A stretch of 64,000 bases of DNA. Origin: Candidatus Bathyarchaeota archaeon. GTDB taxonomy: Archaea > Thermoproteota > Bathyarchaeia > TCS64. Below the pieces are notes generated by a model that saw nothing but the letters and a program-made list of their open reading frames with translations, did not search any database and was not told the DNA's origin. The stretch spans positions 16,971 through 80,970 of the forward strand of contig JAPKYO010000024.1 in assembly GCA_026394265.1 (NCBI GenBank), in the 5' to 3' direction. Positions 16,250-24,407 of the stretch are shown here, in pieces. Position numbers and translations under genes: made by a program. Each line of letters starts with the position of its first letter. The stretch's first letter is position 1.

Positions 16250-16517
16250 GAAAACAAGTGTAAATTTATCGATAAACGCAGAAGTGGTTGAAAAGGCCAA
16301 AGGATTAGACCTTAATCTCTCAAAGGTCTGTGAAAACGCCTTAATCCAATCAATACAGCAAATAAATGTCCCTAATCATGAAATAGGGACCAATTATAGC
16401 GATGAAGGTTGGTGCGGTCGCCGGGATTCGGACCCGGGTTTCCTGCGTGGCAGGCAGGTATCCTACCAGGCTAGACTACAACCGCGCGCATCCAGAAATG
16501 CTGGGGGCTGGTATTAA
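16242..16517 (+). CDS. intN: RHH-domain N-terminal part of the split integrase
   Basis: The frame starts at ATG 16242 (or 16248). Residues 3-45 (KTSVNLSINAEVVEKAKGL, then NLSKVCENALIQS) form a CcdA-like ribbon-helix-helix DNA-binding domain. A linker follows, and from 16410 the frame runs through the att repeat (WCGRRDSDPGFLRGRQ), exactly as intC does at 5673. After 16456 the codons belong to the chromosome side and end at 16517. In the excised circle the frame continues into intC to give 351 residues. In the integrated state the product is the RHH domain plus a short unrelated tail, which may still act as a repressor. Confidence 0.82.
   Translation: MRMKTSVNLSINAEVVEKAKGLDLNLSKVCENALIQSIQQINVPNHEIGTNYSDEGWCGRRDSDPGFLRGRQVSYQARLQPRASRNAGGWY
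16408..16456 (-). repeat. attR: 49-bp tRNA-Gly 3' half inside intN
   Basis: Identical to 5671-5719 and forms the 3' half of the intact tRNA-Gly gene. The offset between the repeats is 10,737 bp. Confidence 0.9.
16410..16485 (-). tRNA. tRNA-Gly (GCC anticodon), with encoded CCA
   Basis: On the minus strand 16485-16413 folds as a complete tRNA of 73 nt, with CCA encoded at 16412-16410. Acceptor GCGGTTG pairs with CGACCGC (one G-U). The anticodon stem-loop is CCTGC-CTGCCAC-GCAGG with GCC at positions 34-36. The T-arm is CCGGG-TCCGAAT-CCCGG. No intron. The gene is the attachment site of the element: the 5' half is chromosomal, and the 3' half was replaced by the identical copy brought in by the element. 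Confidence 0.93.
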
Positions 16518-16532
16518 TCTCTTACCCCGCGG

Positions 16533-18497
16533 CTACTTCACGAGGAGCGGGAGCAGGAGCAGCGCCGTCATGCCGACGAGCTTCATGTAGATGATGAGGC
16601 TGGGGCCGGCGACGTCCTTCAGGGGATCGCCGACGGTGTCGCCGACGATCGCGGCCTTGTGCGCCTCGGTTCCCTTCCTCCAGAACTCGCGCTCGATCAG
16701 CTTCTTCGCGTTGTCCCATGCGGCGCCGGTGTTGTTGAAGAAGACTGCGAGGGCGACGGCGCTCACCGTGATGCCGAGCATGAGCGCCACCAGCGTCTCC
16801 GCACCGAAGACGAAGGCCACCACTATCGGCGGTATTATGGCCAGCAGGGCGGGGGCCGTCATCTCCCTGAGTGCGAAGCTTGTGCTTATGTCGATGCAGC
16901 GGGCGTAGTCGGGCTCCGCCTCCCCCTTCATTATGCCGGGGTTGGCCGCGCACTGCCCCCTGATCTCGTCGACCATCGCGAGAGCCGTCTTAGCCGTCGA
17001 CCCTATGAGCAGGCTCGATATGAGGAAGCTCAGGGTTACGCCGATGAAGAGGGCGGCGAGGTTGAAGAGGTTCATGAGGTTTAGGCTGTGAATGTTTGCC
17101 ACCTGGAAGTAGGTGATGAGTATGGCGAATGCGGTGAGGGTGCCGGTGGTCATGCTGAGGGCCTTCGTGTAGGCCTTCATGCTGTTCCCGACGGCGTCGA
17201 GGTGAGCCAGGTTCTCGCTTGCCCCCTCGTTGTGGGCCATCTCCGAGACGCCGTCCGCGTTGTCCACGATGGGGCCGAAGGCGTCGGTCGACATGATGTA
17301 GCCGACCATGAGGTCTGTGCCGATGTTGGCGATGGCGATGGCGAAGAGTACGTTGCCGTTTATTATGAAGCTGAACGCGGCCGCCGCGACGACCCCCACC
17401 ACGGGGACGATGGGGCTCTGCAGCCCGTACGCGATGCCGGTGATTATGTTTAGGCCCGCGCCGCGGTTGCTCGCCTCGGCTATGGCCTTGACTGGCTTCC
17501 CCTCGAAGCCCGTGAAGTACTGTGCCGTCCACATGCTCACGATTACCGCGGCTATCCCGCTCACGGCGGCGTAGAATATCCGGACATCACCCACGAGGGC
17601 TATGGTGAGGAAGTATGCGCCGACGATGCTGAGGCCCGCGGTCACGATTAGGCCGGTCCTTATGGCTGTCTCGGGCTTCTGGTTGAGCTGCTTTACGAGT
17701 GCTATGCCGACTAGGCTGGCGAGGTTGCCAACGCACTGTAGGAGGAGTGGGTAGATGAGGGCGCCGGGGCCGTAACGTGGCACGAAGGCGGCGCCGAGGA
17801 TCATACCCGTTACCACGTCGCCGCTGAAGCTCTCGAAGAGGTCCGCGCCGCGTCCCGTGCAGTCACCGACGTTGTCACCGACCAGATCCGCGATTACGGC
17901 GGGGTTGCGGGGGTCGTCCTCGGGGAGGCCGAGCTCTATCTTGCCCACGAGGTCGGCGCCGATGTCCGCGCCCTTGGTGAAGATGCCGCCGCCTATCTGG
18001 GCGAAGAGGGCGGTGAGGCTCGCGCCGAAGCTGAAGCCGACGAGGTCCTCGGGGTTACCGAAGACGAGGAAGAGTAGTGTTAGGCCGAGGAGGCTCAGGG
18101 CGGGTACGCTGAGTCCCATGACGCTGCCTCCGAGGATGGCGGTGCGGAAGGCTGCGAGCCCCGAAGTCTTCGCGTCCTCCGCGACGCGCCCGTGCACCTT
18201 GACGACGATCCTCATCACGGCGTAGGCGGAGACCTGGCTGAGCACCGCCCCTACGAGGAAGCTGACCGCAGAGCGCCAACCCAGCAGGTAGTAGATCACA
18301 ACCGCGAGGATCGGAACGAATGGGGCGATGACTCTGAGCTGGCGGTTGAGGTAAGTCGCGGTGCCGACCTCGATCTTCTCGGATATGCCCCTGATCTTAT
18401 CCGACTCGATCCTGCGGCGGAAGATGGGTAGGGCGACGTAGACTATTAGGAGCCCGGTGAGGGCGACGGTTATCAGCGGGATGGAGAGTGGGTCCAA
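16533..18497 (-). CDS. hppA: Membrane proton-pumping pyrophosphatase, K+-independent type
   Basis: 654 residues with about 16 membrane helices. It couples PPi hydrolysis to H+ transport. Signature motifs: GADIGADLVGKIELGLPEDD (near 200-220) and DNVGDCTGRGADLFES for Mg-PPi binding, and the late DNAKKLIERE and GDTVGDPLKD motifs. The GNSMKAYTK sequence has Lys and Thr at the positions that distinguish K+-independent enzymes (K/T) from K+-dependent ones (A/G or A/A), so a K+-independent H+ pump is inferred. TTG start at 18497 lies about 21-26 bp after a TATA-like ATAT box at 18511-18521. The gene ends about 48 bp from the tRNA-Gly gene. Confidence 0.92.
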   Translation of the reverse strand: MDPLSIPLITVALTGLLIVYVALPIFRRRIESDKIRGISEKIEVGTATYLNRQLRVIAPFVPILAVVIYYLLGWRSAVSFLVGAVLSQVSAYAVMRIVVKVHGRVAEDAKTSGLAAFRTAILGGSVMGLSVPALSLLGLTLLFLVFGNPEDLVGFSFGASLTALFAQIGGGIFTKGADIGADLVGKIELGLPEDDPRNPAVIADLVGDNVGDCTGRGADLFESFSGDVVTGMILGAAFVPRYGPGALIYPLLLQCVGNLASLVGIALVKQLNQKPETAIRTGLIVTAGLSIVGAYFLTIALVGDVRIFYAAVSGIAAVIVSMWTAQYFTGFEGKPVKAIAEASNRGAGLNIITGIAYGLQSPIVPVVGVVAAAAFSFIINGNVLFAIAIANIGTDLMVGYIMSTDAFGPIVDNADGVSEMAHNEGASENLAHLDAVGNSMKAYTKALSMTTGTLTAFAILITYFQVANIHSLNLMNLFNLAALFIGVTLSFLISSLLIGSTAKTALAMVDEIRGQCAANPGIMKGEAEPDYARCIDISTSFALREMTAPALLAIIPPIVVAFVFGAETLVALMLGITVSAVALAVFFNNTGAAWDNAKKLIEREFWRKGTEAHKAAIVGDTVGDPLKDVAGPSLIIYMKLVGMTALLLLPLLVK

Positions 18498-18658
18498 CGT
18501 GTCTTCCTCGATAGAATATAGATCTCTTGGATGCGGCTAATCGATGTCAGTGCCGTTCTCCTTGTGGTCTTGAGTCAGGCGGGTTTCACATCGCATATAA
18601 ACCTGTTTACTAGTTTTGCCTTATTTTGCCTGAACGAAGGCAAAATTAGCTAAAACGT

Positions 18659-19180
18659 TTAGCCTTCCCGCTTCTTCAGGATCATCTCGGCCGCGACCTC
18701 GGCCGCTATCCCGCAGACCTTGAGGCAGCCGTTGTCACCGTGGCCGCCGCTGTTTATGAAGTCGGTCCTCTGCGCGGCGTCGGCGAGGTTCCAGCTCTTG
18801 CCGTAGAGTGCCTGCTGCATGTCCCTGCAGAGCGTCGAGGGGAGGGGCTTCTTCAAAGCCCACTCCTTCTCGATGCGGTGCATGAACTCGTTGCTAAGGA
18901 CGTAGCCGTCGGCGATCGTGCCCTGAAGCTTGGGGAGGTCTTCGAGCTTTTCCCTGCCCTCCTCGATGCCGAGCGCCATGAGTGCGCCGACGAGCGCCCC
19001 GCAGGATTCGCCCCTCCTCGCCATGCCGCCGGCGAAGGCGGTGGCCGCCTTGAGGCTCTGAACGTTGCCGATGCCGAGTCCTTCTTGGAGCGCGGATAAG
19101 ACGGCTTGGCTGCAGCCGCTGTTGTTCTCGTTGGCGTGCGCCTTTGCGCGTATCGCCTTGACCTTCCTCGAATCTACCAT
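18659..19180 (-). CDS. C_GCAxxG_C_C family redox-type protein (copy 1)
   Basis: 173 residues. The family pattern is clear: SGCSQAVL near 22 (C-in-GCS form), GGMARRGESCGALVGALMALG near 50-75 (C-GA), Cys118 in TLCRDM, and C...C in NGCLKVCGIAAE near 152-157. This DUF1893-like family is thought to bind metal or carry redox-active cysteines; the exact reaction is unknown. ATG at 19180 lies 24 bp after a TTTAAA box near 19203. A diverged paralogue sits directly upstream in the same orientation. Confidence 0.82.
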   Translation of the reverse strand: MVDSRKVKAIRAKAHANENNSGCSQAVLSALQEGLGIGNVQSLKAATAFAGGMARRGESCGALVGALMALGIEEGREKLEDLPKLQGTIADGYVLSNEFMHRIEKEWALKKPLPSTLCRDMQQALYGKSWNLADAAQRTDFINSGGHGDNGCLKVCGIAAEVAAEMILKKREG

Positions 19181-19213
19181 AATCGAGATGACGGCTGGAC
19201 TCGGATTTAAACC

Positions 19214-19741
19214 CTAACTCGGCTTCCCCACCTTTGGGAGCAGCCTCTCCGCCGCTACCTCGGCGGCGATCCCGCACACCTTGGGGCACCCCTCGTCGCC
19301 GTGCCCGCCGCAGGCGTAGAACGCCTCCCTCTGCGCCGTGTCGCGAAGGTCGTAGCTCCGCCCGTATATTCCCCTCTGGAGGTCCCAGCAGATCGTCGAC
19401 TTGAGTGGCTCCTTGAGGCCGAACTCTTTCTCTACGCGGCGCTGGAACTCGGTGGCTATCGCGTCCGCGTCGGCGCAGGCAGCCGCGTATGCTGGGGTGT
19501 CCGGCATCTTGCTCCGCCCCTCGACGAGGCCGACCGCCATCAGCGCCCCCAGGAGCGCCCCACAGGTCTCCCCCCGCCGGGCGACGCCGCCGCTCAGAAC
19601 CGTCGCCGCCCTGAATGACTCCAGGTCGCCCACCCCGAGTCCCTCCTGAAGCGCCAGAAGCACGGATTGGCTGCAGCCACTGTACTTGTCGTAGAAGAGG
19701 GCGCGCCTCCTGATCTCCTTAACCAGAACCTCATCAACCAT
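19214..19741 (-). CDS. C_GCAxxG_C_C family redox-type protein (copy 2)
   Basis: 175 residues from the ATG at 19741, a paralogue of the next gene downstream, with the same Cys layout: SGCSQSVLLALQEGLG, GGVARRGETCGALLGALM, STICWDL, GCPKVCGIAAEV. The frame opens from 19819, but a TTAAAT box near 19768 places the start at 19741, about 26 bp downstream, and the protein starts then align (MVDEV/MVDSR). The two genes each have their own promoter, so they may be expressed differently. Divergent from the SpeD-like gene; the two share an 89-bp promoter region. Confidence 0.82.
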   Translation of the reverse strand: MVDEVLVKEIRRRALFYDKYSGCSQSVLLALQEGLGVGDLESFRAATVLSGGVARRGETCGALLGALMAVGLVEGRSKMPDTPAYAAACADADAIATEFQRRVEKEFGLKEPLKSTICWDLQRGIYGRSYDLRDTAQREAFYACGGHGDEGCPKVCGIAAEVAAERLLPKVGKPS

Positions 19742-19830
19742 GACTGAGTAATCGACAGAACCCGATTTAAGACATCGGCCTGAACATTCGCCAACGTTTA
19801 TATCGGATCCAGATCGCATCCAGTCGGGAT

Positions 19831-20169
19831 ATGATCGGCCTACACCTCATGCTCGACGGCGTCATGCGTGAACCCGTTACACGTGAGACCGTAGACGCGA
19901 TACTACACGAGCTGCCCGGCAGGATCGGGATGAAGATACTCGCCGGCCCCGTCGTCGTAGCGGGCCACCCCGTAAACCCGGGGTGGACGGGCTTCGTCGT
20001 CATCGACAAGAGCCACATAGCCATCCACACATTCACCGAGGGCAACCGCATCAGCATCGACGTCTACAGCTGCCAGCCCTTCGACGCCGAGGAGGTCGAG
20101 AGGTACCTCAACGGCAAGATCGGCCTGACCCGGGTCAACAAGAGGGTCGTGACCCGCAGCGAGGCCTAG
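19831..20169 (+). CDS. speD: S-adenosylmethionine decarboxylase (SpeD/SpeH)-like protein
   Basis: 112 residues, the size of one prokaryotic AdoMetDC unit. The region SHIAIHTFTEGN followed by ISIDVYSCQPFD matches the family cleavage and active-site segment (usually ESHISIHTWPE and DVFTC). The Ser that becomes the pyruvoyl group is present, with the catalytic His and Cys downstream, but the residue before it is Lys rather than the usual Glu or Ala-Glu. It would make decarboxylated SAM for polyamines, or arginine decarboxylase activity as in crenarchaeal homologues; the deviation leaves this open. TTTATAT box at 19797-19803, 28 bp before the ATG. Its end overlaps the antiporter stop by 4 bp. Confidence 0.75.
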   Translation: MIGLHLMLDGVMREPVTRETVDAILHELPGRIGMKILAGPVVVAGHPVNPGWTGFVVIDKSHIAIHTFTEGNRISIDVYSCQPFDAEEVERYLNGKIGLTRVNKRVVTRSEA

Positions 20170-21893
20170 CTCAGTTCGAATGTCTCCTCAAGCTGCCGCG
20201 TGGCGCGGAGGGCCGCCCGCCTCGCAAGGATGAAGAAAATTAATATCACGACTATGATGACGAGGCCGCTGCCCAGTTCTCCCAAGATGCCTCCGAATGT
20301 CCTCGCTATGAGTGGGAAGCTGACGAGCAGGATCGTGGTGGCCACCAGGGCGAGCGTCGTGAAGTAGAGGAAGCTCTCCATGCGGCCGTTCACGGTCTTG
20401 TGGAGCTTACCCACCCTGGAGGCGACGCCGTGGATCAGCTTCCTGTAGACGCCGCGCATCCTCAGGCTCACTATGGCGACGATTATGATGGTGAAGCTGG
20501 CGACGGCGATGTCGACGTAGCCCCTGATGACCAGCGGGAAGAAGATGGGCGTCACATAGGTTATCGCCACGTTCCCTACGCCGACGACGAGCAGGATTAT
20601 CGCCACCCTCCTCATCAGCTCCCAGAAGGCGGAGCGTATCTCCTCGAAGACGACCGCCTCCTTCCCGAAGGCCTCGGCGACGACCCTAAACGTGCCCTCC
20701 AGCCGTTCCCTGAGTTTCTTGGGGAAGATTGAGGCGAGGCGATCGGGCAGCGTCTTCTCGAACATGATGAGGCCGCTCGACATGACGGCGGAGCCGGCGA
20801 GGGCGATGACGCTTATCAGGTAGAGTTCCTCGCTTCCGAAGCCCGAGTCGACGGCGTTGCGCGCCAGGATGACTCCGAACTCGCTTATCGCCAGCATGTA
20901 GAGCCCCAGCCTGAACGCCTGCTCCAGCCTGATGCCCATGACCCAGCTGCTCAGGCTGAAGCCGACGAACTTGACGAAGACGACGAAGAGGGAGACGAGT
21001 ATGGCGATTGTTATCAGGGCGGGGTCCTTGACGACTGGGAGGCTCGCGCCGATGCTTGAGAAGAATATTAGGCTGCTGAGGTCCCTGAGGCTCTTCATCT
21101 TCTCCTCGACGGCCTCCTGTACGCCGATGTTGCTGACGACGAGGCCGGCTATGAAGGCGCCGAAGGCGGTGCTCAGCCCGGTGAGGACGCCGACGTAGGC
21201 GTATGTGAGGACGACTGCGAGGCTTAGGGCGAGGAATATCTCGCTCTCCTTCCCCGCGGCCCACTTGAGGGGGCGGCTGAGGATGCGGAGGCCGATGTAG
21301 ACCATGAATATGACGCTGAGGAGGATGCCCGCTAGCAGCTGGATGATGTTGGTGGCGCTCGGCCTACCCGCCGCCGCGAGTACTGGGAAGACGCTCAGCC
21401 CGACGATTGCGATGATGTCCTCGAAGGCGCCGACGCCGAGGATGATCCCCTTCGTCCCCGGGTCCTTCACCCCCCTCTCCTCAAGCATCTTGAACGTGAT
21501 TGCGGTGCTCGTGTTCATCGCCATGAAGACGAGTACGAGTGTCTCCCCCCACGAGAAGTTGAGGACCGTCCCGAAGAACATCGTCAAGAGGGACACGATC
21601 ACTATCTCCACCGCAACTATGCCCCCCGACTTCAACCCGCCGCGGCTCAGGAAGTCCAGCTTCACGACGAGCCCGATCTCGAAGGAGATGAGTATGATGC
21701 CCAGCTCGCTGAGGAATGTGAGGAGTGTGCTCTCGGTGTCGACTAGGTGGAATACGGGGCCGACGATTACGCCGCCCAGAATGTAGCCGGCGATGGCGGA
21801 GAAGCCGAGTCGCCTAGCGAGGATACCGCAGACGCTGGCCGCCACGAGAGGCACAACCAGTAGCAGAATAGCGTCCTCAGCCAAGGCACTCAC
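20166..21893 (-). CDS. Kef-type cation/proton antiporter (CPA2)
   Basis: 575 residues. The first 380 form a Na+/H+ exchanger domain of about 12 helices (ILARRLGFSAIAGYILGGVI; LGIILISFEIGLVVKLDFL; EDIIAIVGL; GAFIAGLVVS), typical of KefB-type transporters. It is followed by a cytoplasmic stretch and three or four further membrane helices in place of the usual TrkA-N regulatory domain. Expected to exchange K+ or Na+ for H+. GTG start at 21893. Convergent with the SpeD-like gene. Confidence 0.85.
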   Translation of the reverse strand: MSALAEDAILLLVVPLVAASVCGILARRLGFSAIAGYILGGVIVGPVFHLVDTESTLLTFLSELGIILISFEIGLVVKLDFLSRGGLKSGGIVAVEIVIVSLLTMFFGTVLNFSWGETLVLVFMAMNTSTAITFKMLEERGVKDPGTKGIILGVGAFEDIIAIVGLSVFPVLAAAGRPSATNIIQLLAGILLSVIFMVYIGLRILSRPLKWAAGKESEIFLALSLAVVLTYAYVGVLTGLSTAFGAFIAGLVVSNIGVQEAVEEKMKSLRDLSSLIFFSSIGASLPVVKDPALITIAILVSLFVVFVKFVGFSLSSWVMGIRLEQAFRLGLYMLAISEFGVILARNAVDSGFGSEELYLISVIALAGSAVMSSGLIMFEKTLPDRLASIFPKKLRERLEGTFRVVAEAFGKEAVVFEEIRSAFWELMRRVAIILLVVGVGNVAITYVTPIFFPLVIRGYVDIAVASFTIIIVAIVSLRMRGVYRKLIHGVASRVGKLHKTVNGRMESFLYFTTLALVATTILLVSFPLIARTFGGILGELGSGLVIIVVILIFFILARRAALRATRQLEETFELS

Positions 21894-22002
21894 CGGCGCC
21901 CAGCGGCGCCTCCCCTAGCTGATTCGCAAAACCTCAAAAGGGTTACGGGGGGATGAGTCAAGGTTTATCTCTATTGTTTCCTCAGCCACCCCTGATGCAA
22001 AG

Positions 22003-22506
22003 ATGAGCAAGAAAGACACAGCCATGGCGAAGAAGTTCAAGGAACTCTCCGTAGTCGAGAACGACTACGCCGTAAAGCTCGACGCCGAGGTGCGCGGCTA
22101 CGGCAACGAGATAGTCCGCGACATCGTCGGCTCCGTCGCCGTCGACAGCAAGAAGCACAGCGGCCTCTTCAAGGCGTGCGCCGCCATAGTCGAGGGCGAC
22201 AGCCTAAGCCTCACCGAGGACGAGTACAACGAGCTCGTCGGCAGCCTCGAGAAGCACGAGGCCGTCGAGGGCAACATGATCAAGACCGTCGACGAACTAC
22301 TCGCGAAGACGAAGGACGACCGCATCAAGATGATGCTCAACCACATAAAGAGCGACGAGATCAGGCACCACCTACTCATCAGGGCGATGACGAAGATGGT
22401 GGTGAAGAGGGAGATCATCCTCGAGAAGGATGTCTGGAACCAGCTCTTCAGGGATGTGCTGACGCACGGCCACGCGCCGCCGGACCAGTGGGAGCAGCCC
22501 GAGTAA
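22003..22506 (+). CDS. Ferritin-like diiron-domain protein
   Basis: 167 residues, mostly helical. Potential iron ligands are in DSKKHSGLF (near 46-54), KHEAVEGNM (near 86-93) and SDEIRHHLLI (near 121-128), an E/D-x2-H spacing typical of ferritin-like four-helix bundles. Possible roles are iron storage or peroxide reduction as in rubrerythrins; no rubredoxin domain is present. ATG at 22003; Met7 is an alternative start. A hairpin terminator follows at 22542. Confidence 0.65.
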   Translation: MSKKDTAMAKKFKELSVVENDYAVKLDAEVRGYGNEIVRDIVGSVAVDSKKHSGLFKACAAIVEGDSLSLTEDEYNELVGSLEKHEAVEGNMIKTVDELLAKTKDDRIKMMLNHIKSDEIRHHLLIRAMTKMVVKREIILEKDVWNQLFRDVLTHGHAPPDQWEQPE

Positions 22507-22541
22507 CCCCATCGAGCGGATAATTGGGGGCCTAGAATGGA

Positions 22542-22566
22542 AAAGGGGGAAAAATACCCCCCTTTC
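22542..22566 (+). terminator. Hairpin terminator after the ferritin-like gene
   Basis: AAAGGGGG and CCCCCTTT form an 8-bp stem around an A-rich loop, followed by TTTCT. It lies 36 bp after the stop at 22506. Confidence 0.5.
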
Positions 22567-22653
22567 TCCGCGAAGGGGATTATTTTGTGGTGAAAACTTC
22601 TTTCGCGACGTTCCTAGGGTTAAATTTAAATAAATTACGTCCCCTGACTAGAG

Positions 22654-24069
22654 TTGCCTGAAAATAGCCCCCGGGGAAAGATGTTACCCAATAAGGACGA
22701 TTATCTGAGCGTGGAAGCCGGGTACGACGGCAGTGGGTTAGAGATCAGGCTAAACGGCGGCGCATACAGGGTCGAGTACCCCGCCGAGATATGGGGCCCA
22801 CTCGACGACGAGGCGAAGAGGATGATCGTCGACCACGTCGCCTTCATGTCGACCAACTATCTCCCCATCGTCCTCGGGAAAAAGGGCATAGTCTACGGGA
22901 CGCGGCAGCCGATGCTGGAGAGCCTCGCCTTCGAGAGCACCGTCTTCGACATCCCCAGCAGCGCCCTCCTCGACGGCAGGTCCGCCATCGACACGCTGCG
23001 CCGGTACTATAACACGGACTTCGTCTTCGAGGGCGGCGAGACCATCGTATGGGGGAAGAAGTACAAGCCGCGAGACCGCGCGATCATCAGCTTCACGAGT
23101 GGGAAGGAGAGCCTGCTCACACTCGCCGTCTGCAGGGAACTCGGCATAGAGCCCATCCTCGTCAACGTCGTCGAGCCGAGCAACATATACGAGGAGAAGC
23201 ACAGGAGGAAGCTGCTTGAGGAGATGGCGGAGGAGTATGGGGTGGAGTGGTACATGCTCCGCCACGAGCCCGGCGTCTTCCACGACGGCCGCAGGATGGG
23301 GTACAAGCCCAGCAGCCTCGGCTGGGGCACACAGCTCCTCTACTACCTCTTCCTCTACCTCCCATTCATGCTCCACACCCGGGCACGGTACGTATTCTTC
23401 GGCAACGAGAACAGCTGCGACAAGGAGGCCACCCACCCCGAGGGCTTCCGCACAAACTACTGCTTCGACCAGAGCAGCCGGTGGACGCTCCAGATGGATA
23501 ACGCGGCCCGGATGCTGACGGGTGGCTCGGCGCGCGTCGGTAGCCTCGTGGGGCCACTGAACGAGATCGCTGTCACCAAGGTGCTCCACGACGGGTACCC
23601 GGACCTCGCCAAGTACCAGATGAGCTGCTTCTGCGAGGACCCCCCGGCGGAGGACCACAGGTGGTGCTGCGCCTGCAGCAAGTGCGCGCGCACAAACGCC
23701 TTCATCAGGGGGCTCGGCTACGACCCGGCGCGTGTCGGGTTCTGGAAGGACATGTTCACCGAGGAGCACGCGGGGCTATTCTCGGCGCTGAACGGGGCGC
23801 AGACCTTCGGCTTCGACAAGTCGGGGCTGGGGAGGGAGGAGCAGGAGCTGGCCCTCTACATGGCGGCGCAGCGGGAGCCCGACAACCCCTTCCTGCAGAG
23901 GTACATGAAGACAAGCATATACAACGGCATCTCCGGGGAGGGCGGCGCCGGGAACGAGAGGTTTCACAGGGACTACGAGTTCTACATGACCCCCCAGCCC
24001 TACGAGGCGATGCCCGGGGAACTCCGGGAAAGGGTCTACGCCATCTACCGCGATATTCTGAGCAGGTGA
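22654..24069 (+). CDS. PP-loop (adenine nucleotide alpha-hydrolase-like) protein
   Basis: 471 residues. An N-terminal domain of about 140 residues precedes a PP-loop motif IISFTSGKESLLTLAVC (near 152), followed by a HUP-type strand (EPILVNVVEP) and a late Cys-rich segment CFCEDP...WCCACSKCARTN (near 330-350), which could bind zinc or Fe-S. The overall layout resembles MurL-type epimerases and QueC-like PP-loop enzymes that use ATP to activate a carboxylate or nucleobase, but no substrate can be assigned. TTG start at 22654 is about 25 bp after an AT-rich TATA box near 22623-22634; ATG at 22681 is the alternative. Confidence 0.65.
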   Translation: MPENSPRGKMLPNKDDYLSVEAGYDGSGLEIRLNGGAYRVEYPAEIWGPLDDEAKRMIVDHVAFMSTNYLPIVLGKKGIVYGTRQPMLESLAFESTVFDIPSSALLDGRSAIDTLRRYYNTDFVFEGGETIVWGKKYKPRDRAIISFTSGKESLLTLAVCRELGIEPILVNVVEPSNIYEEKHRRKLLEEMAEEYGVEWYMLRHEPGVFHDGRRMGYKPSSLGWGTQLLYYLFLYLPFMLHTRARYVFFGNENSCDKEATHPEGFRTNYCFDQSSRWTLQMDNAARMLTGGSARVGSLVGPLNEIAVTKVLHDGYPDLAKYQMSCFCEDPPAEDHRWCCACSKCARTNAFIRGLGYDPARVGFWKDMFTEEHAGLFSALNGAQTFGFDKSGLGREEQELALYMAAQREPDNPFLQRYMKTSIYNGISGEGGAGNERFHRDYEFYMTPQPYEAMPGELRERVYAIYRDILSR

Positions 24070-24128
24070 GGCGGCTCGCCCCCGGGGCGCGTGAAGCATA
24101 TATATCCCCTCCCCCCGGATAGGATGCC

Positions 24129-24398
24129 ATGTCGTCCATCCACAGGCAGCGGAAGAACGCAAGGGACCGCCTCATGAGGGCCGAGGGCCACCTCAGGGGC
24201 GTCATAAAGATGATAGACGAGGAGAAGGAGTGCCCCGACATCCTCATCCAGATCGCCGCCGTCAAGGCCGCGCTGGACAAGGCCGGCGTCGTCATACTCG
24301 AAGACCACATCGAGCACTGCCTCGTCGAGGCTGTGAAGTCGGGGGACGTCGCGCCGCAGCTCGAGGAGCTGAAGGGCGCGCTGGAGAAGCTCCTCTAG
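24129..24398 (+). CDS. CsoR/RcnR-family metal-sensing repressor
   Basis: 89 residues, all-helical DUF156 fold. The metal ligands of the CsoR type are visible: Cys37 in KECPDIL and His/Cys in LEDHIEHCLVEA (about His61, Cys65), giving the C-H-C set that binds Cu(I) in CsoR. Basic residues of helix 1 (HRQRKNARDRL) serve DNA binding. It precedes a P1B-type metal ATPase with no spacing, so it almost surely represses that pump until metal binds. The ligand set favours Cu(I), although the pump is not a clear copper type. Confidence 0.88.
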   Translation: MSSIHRQRKNARDRLMRAEGHLRGVIKMIDEEKECPDILIQIAAVKAALDKAGVVILEDHIEHCLVEAVKSGDVAPQLEELKGALEKLL

Positions 24399-24407
24399 GT
24401 GCCTTCG

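Larger units (their letters stand above)
5671..16456. mobile_element. Integrated SSV-type element (10,737 bp) in tRNA-Gly
   Basis: Direct 49-bp att repeats at both ends, a split SSV-type integrase gene, and sharply lower GC than the flanks define the element. Recombination between the repeats would release a 10,737-bp circle. It encodes an SF3 helicase for replication, a possible regulator, and about eight membrane or surface proteins. No capsid, terminase, packaging ATPase or conjugation gene is recognisable, so plasmid versus virus cannot be decided. All genes between 7688 and 15357 lie on the minus strand; integrase parts, the 213-aa protein and the regulator are on the plus strand. Confidence 0.88.

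Noticed and set aside
22750..23769. 339-residue minus-strand frame opposite the PP-loop gene
   Set aside because: Antisense shadow of a GC-rich gene, with no recognisable protein features.
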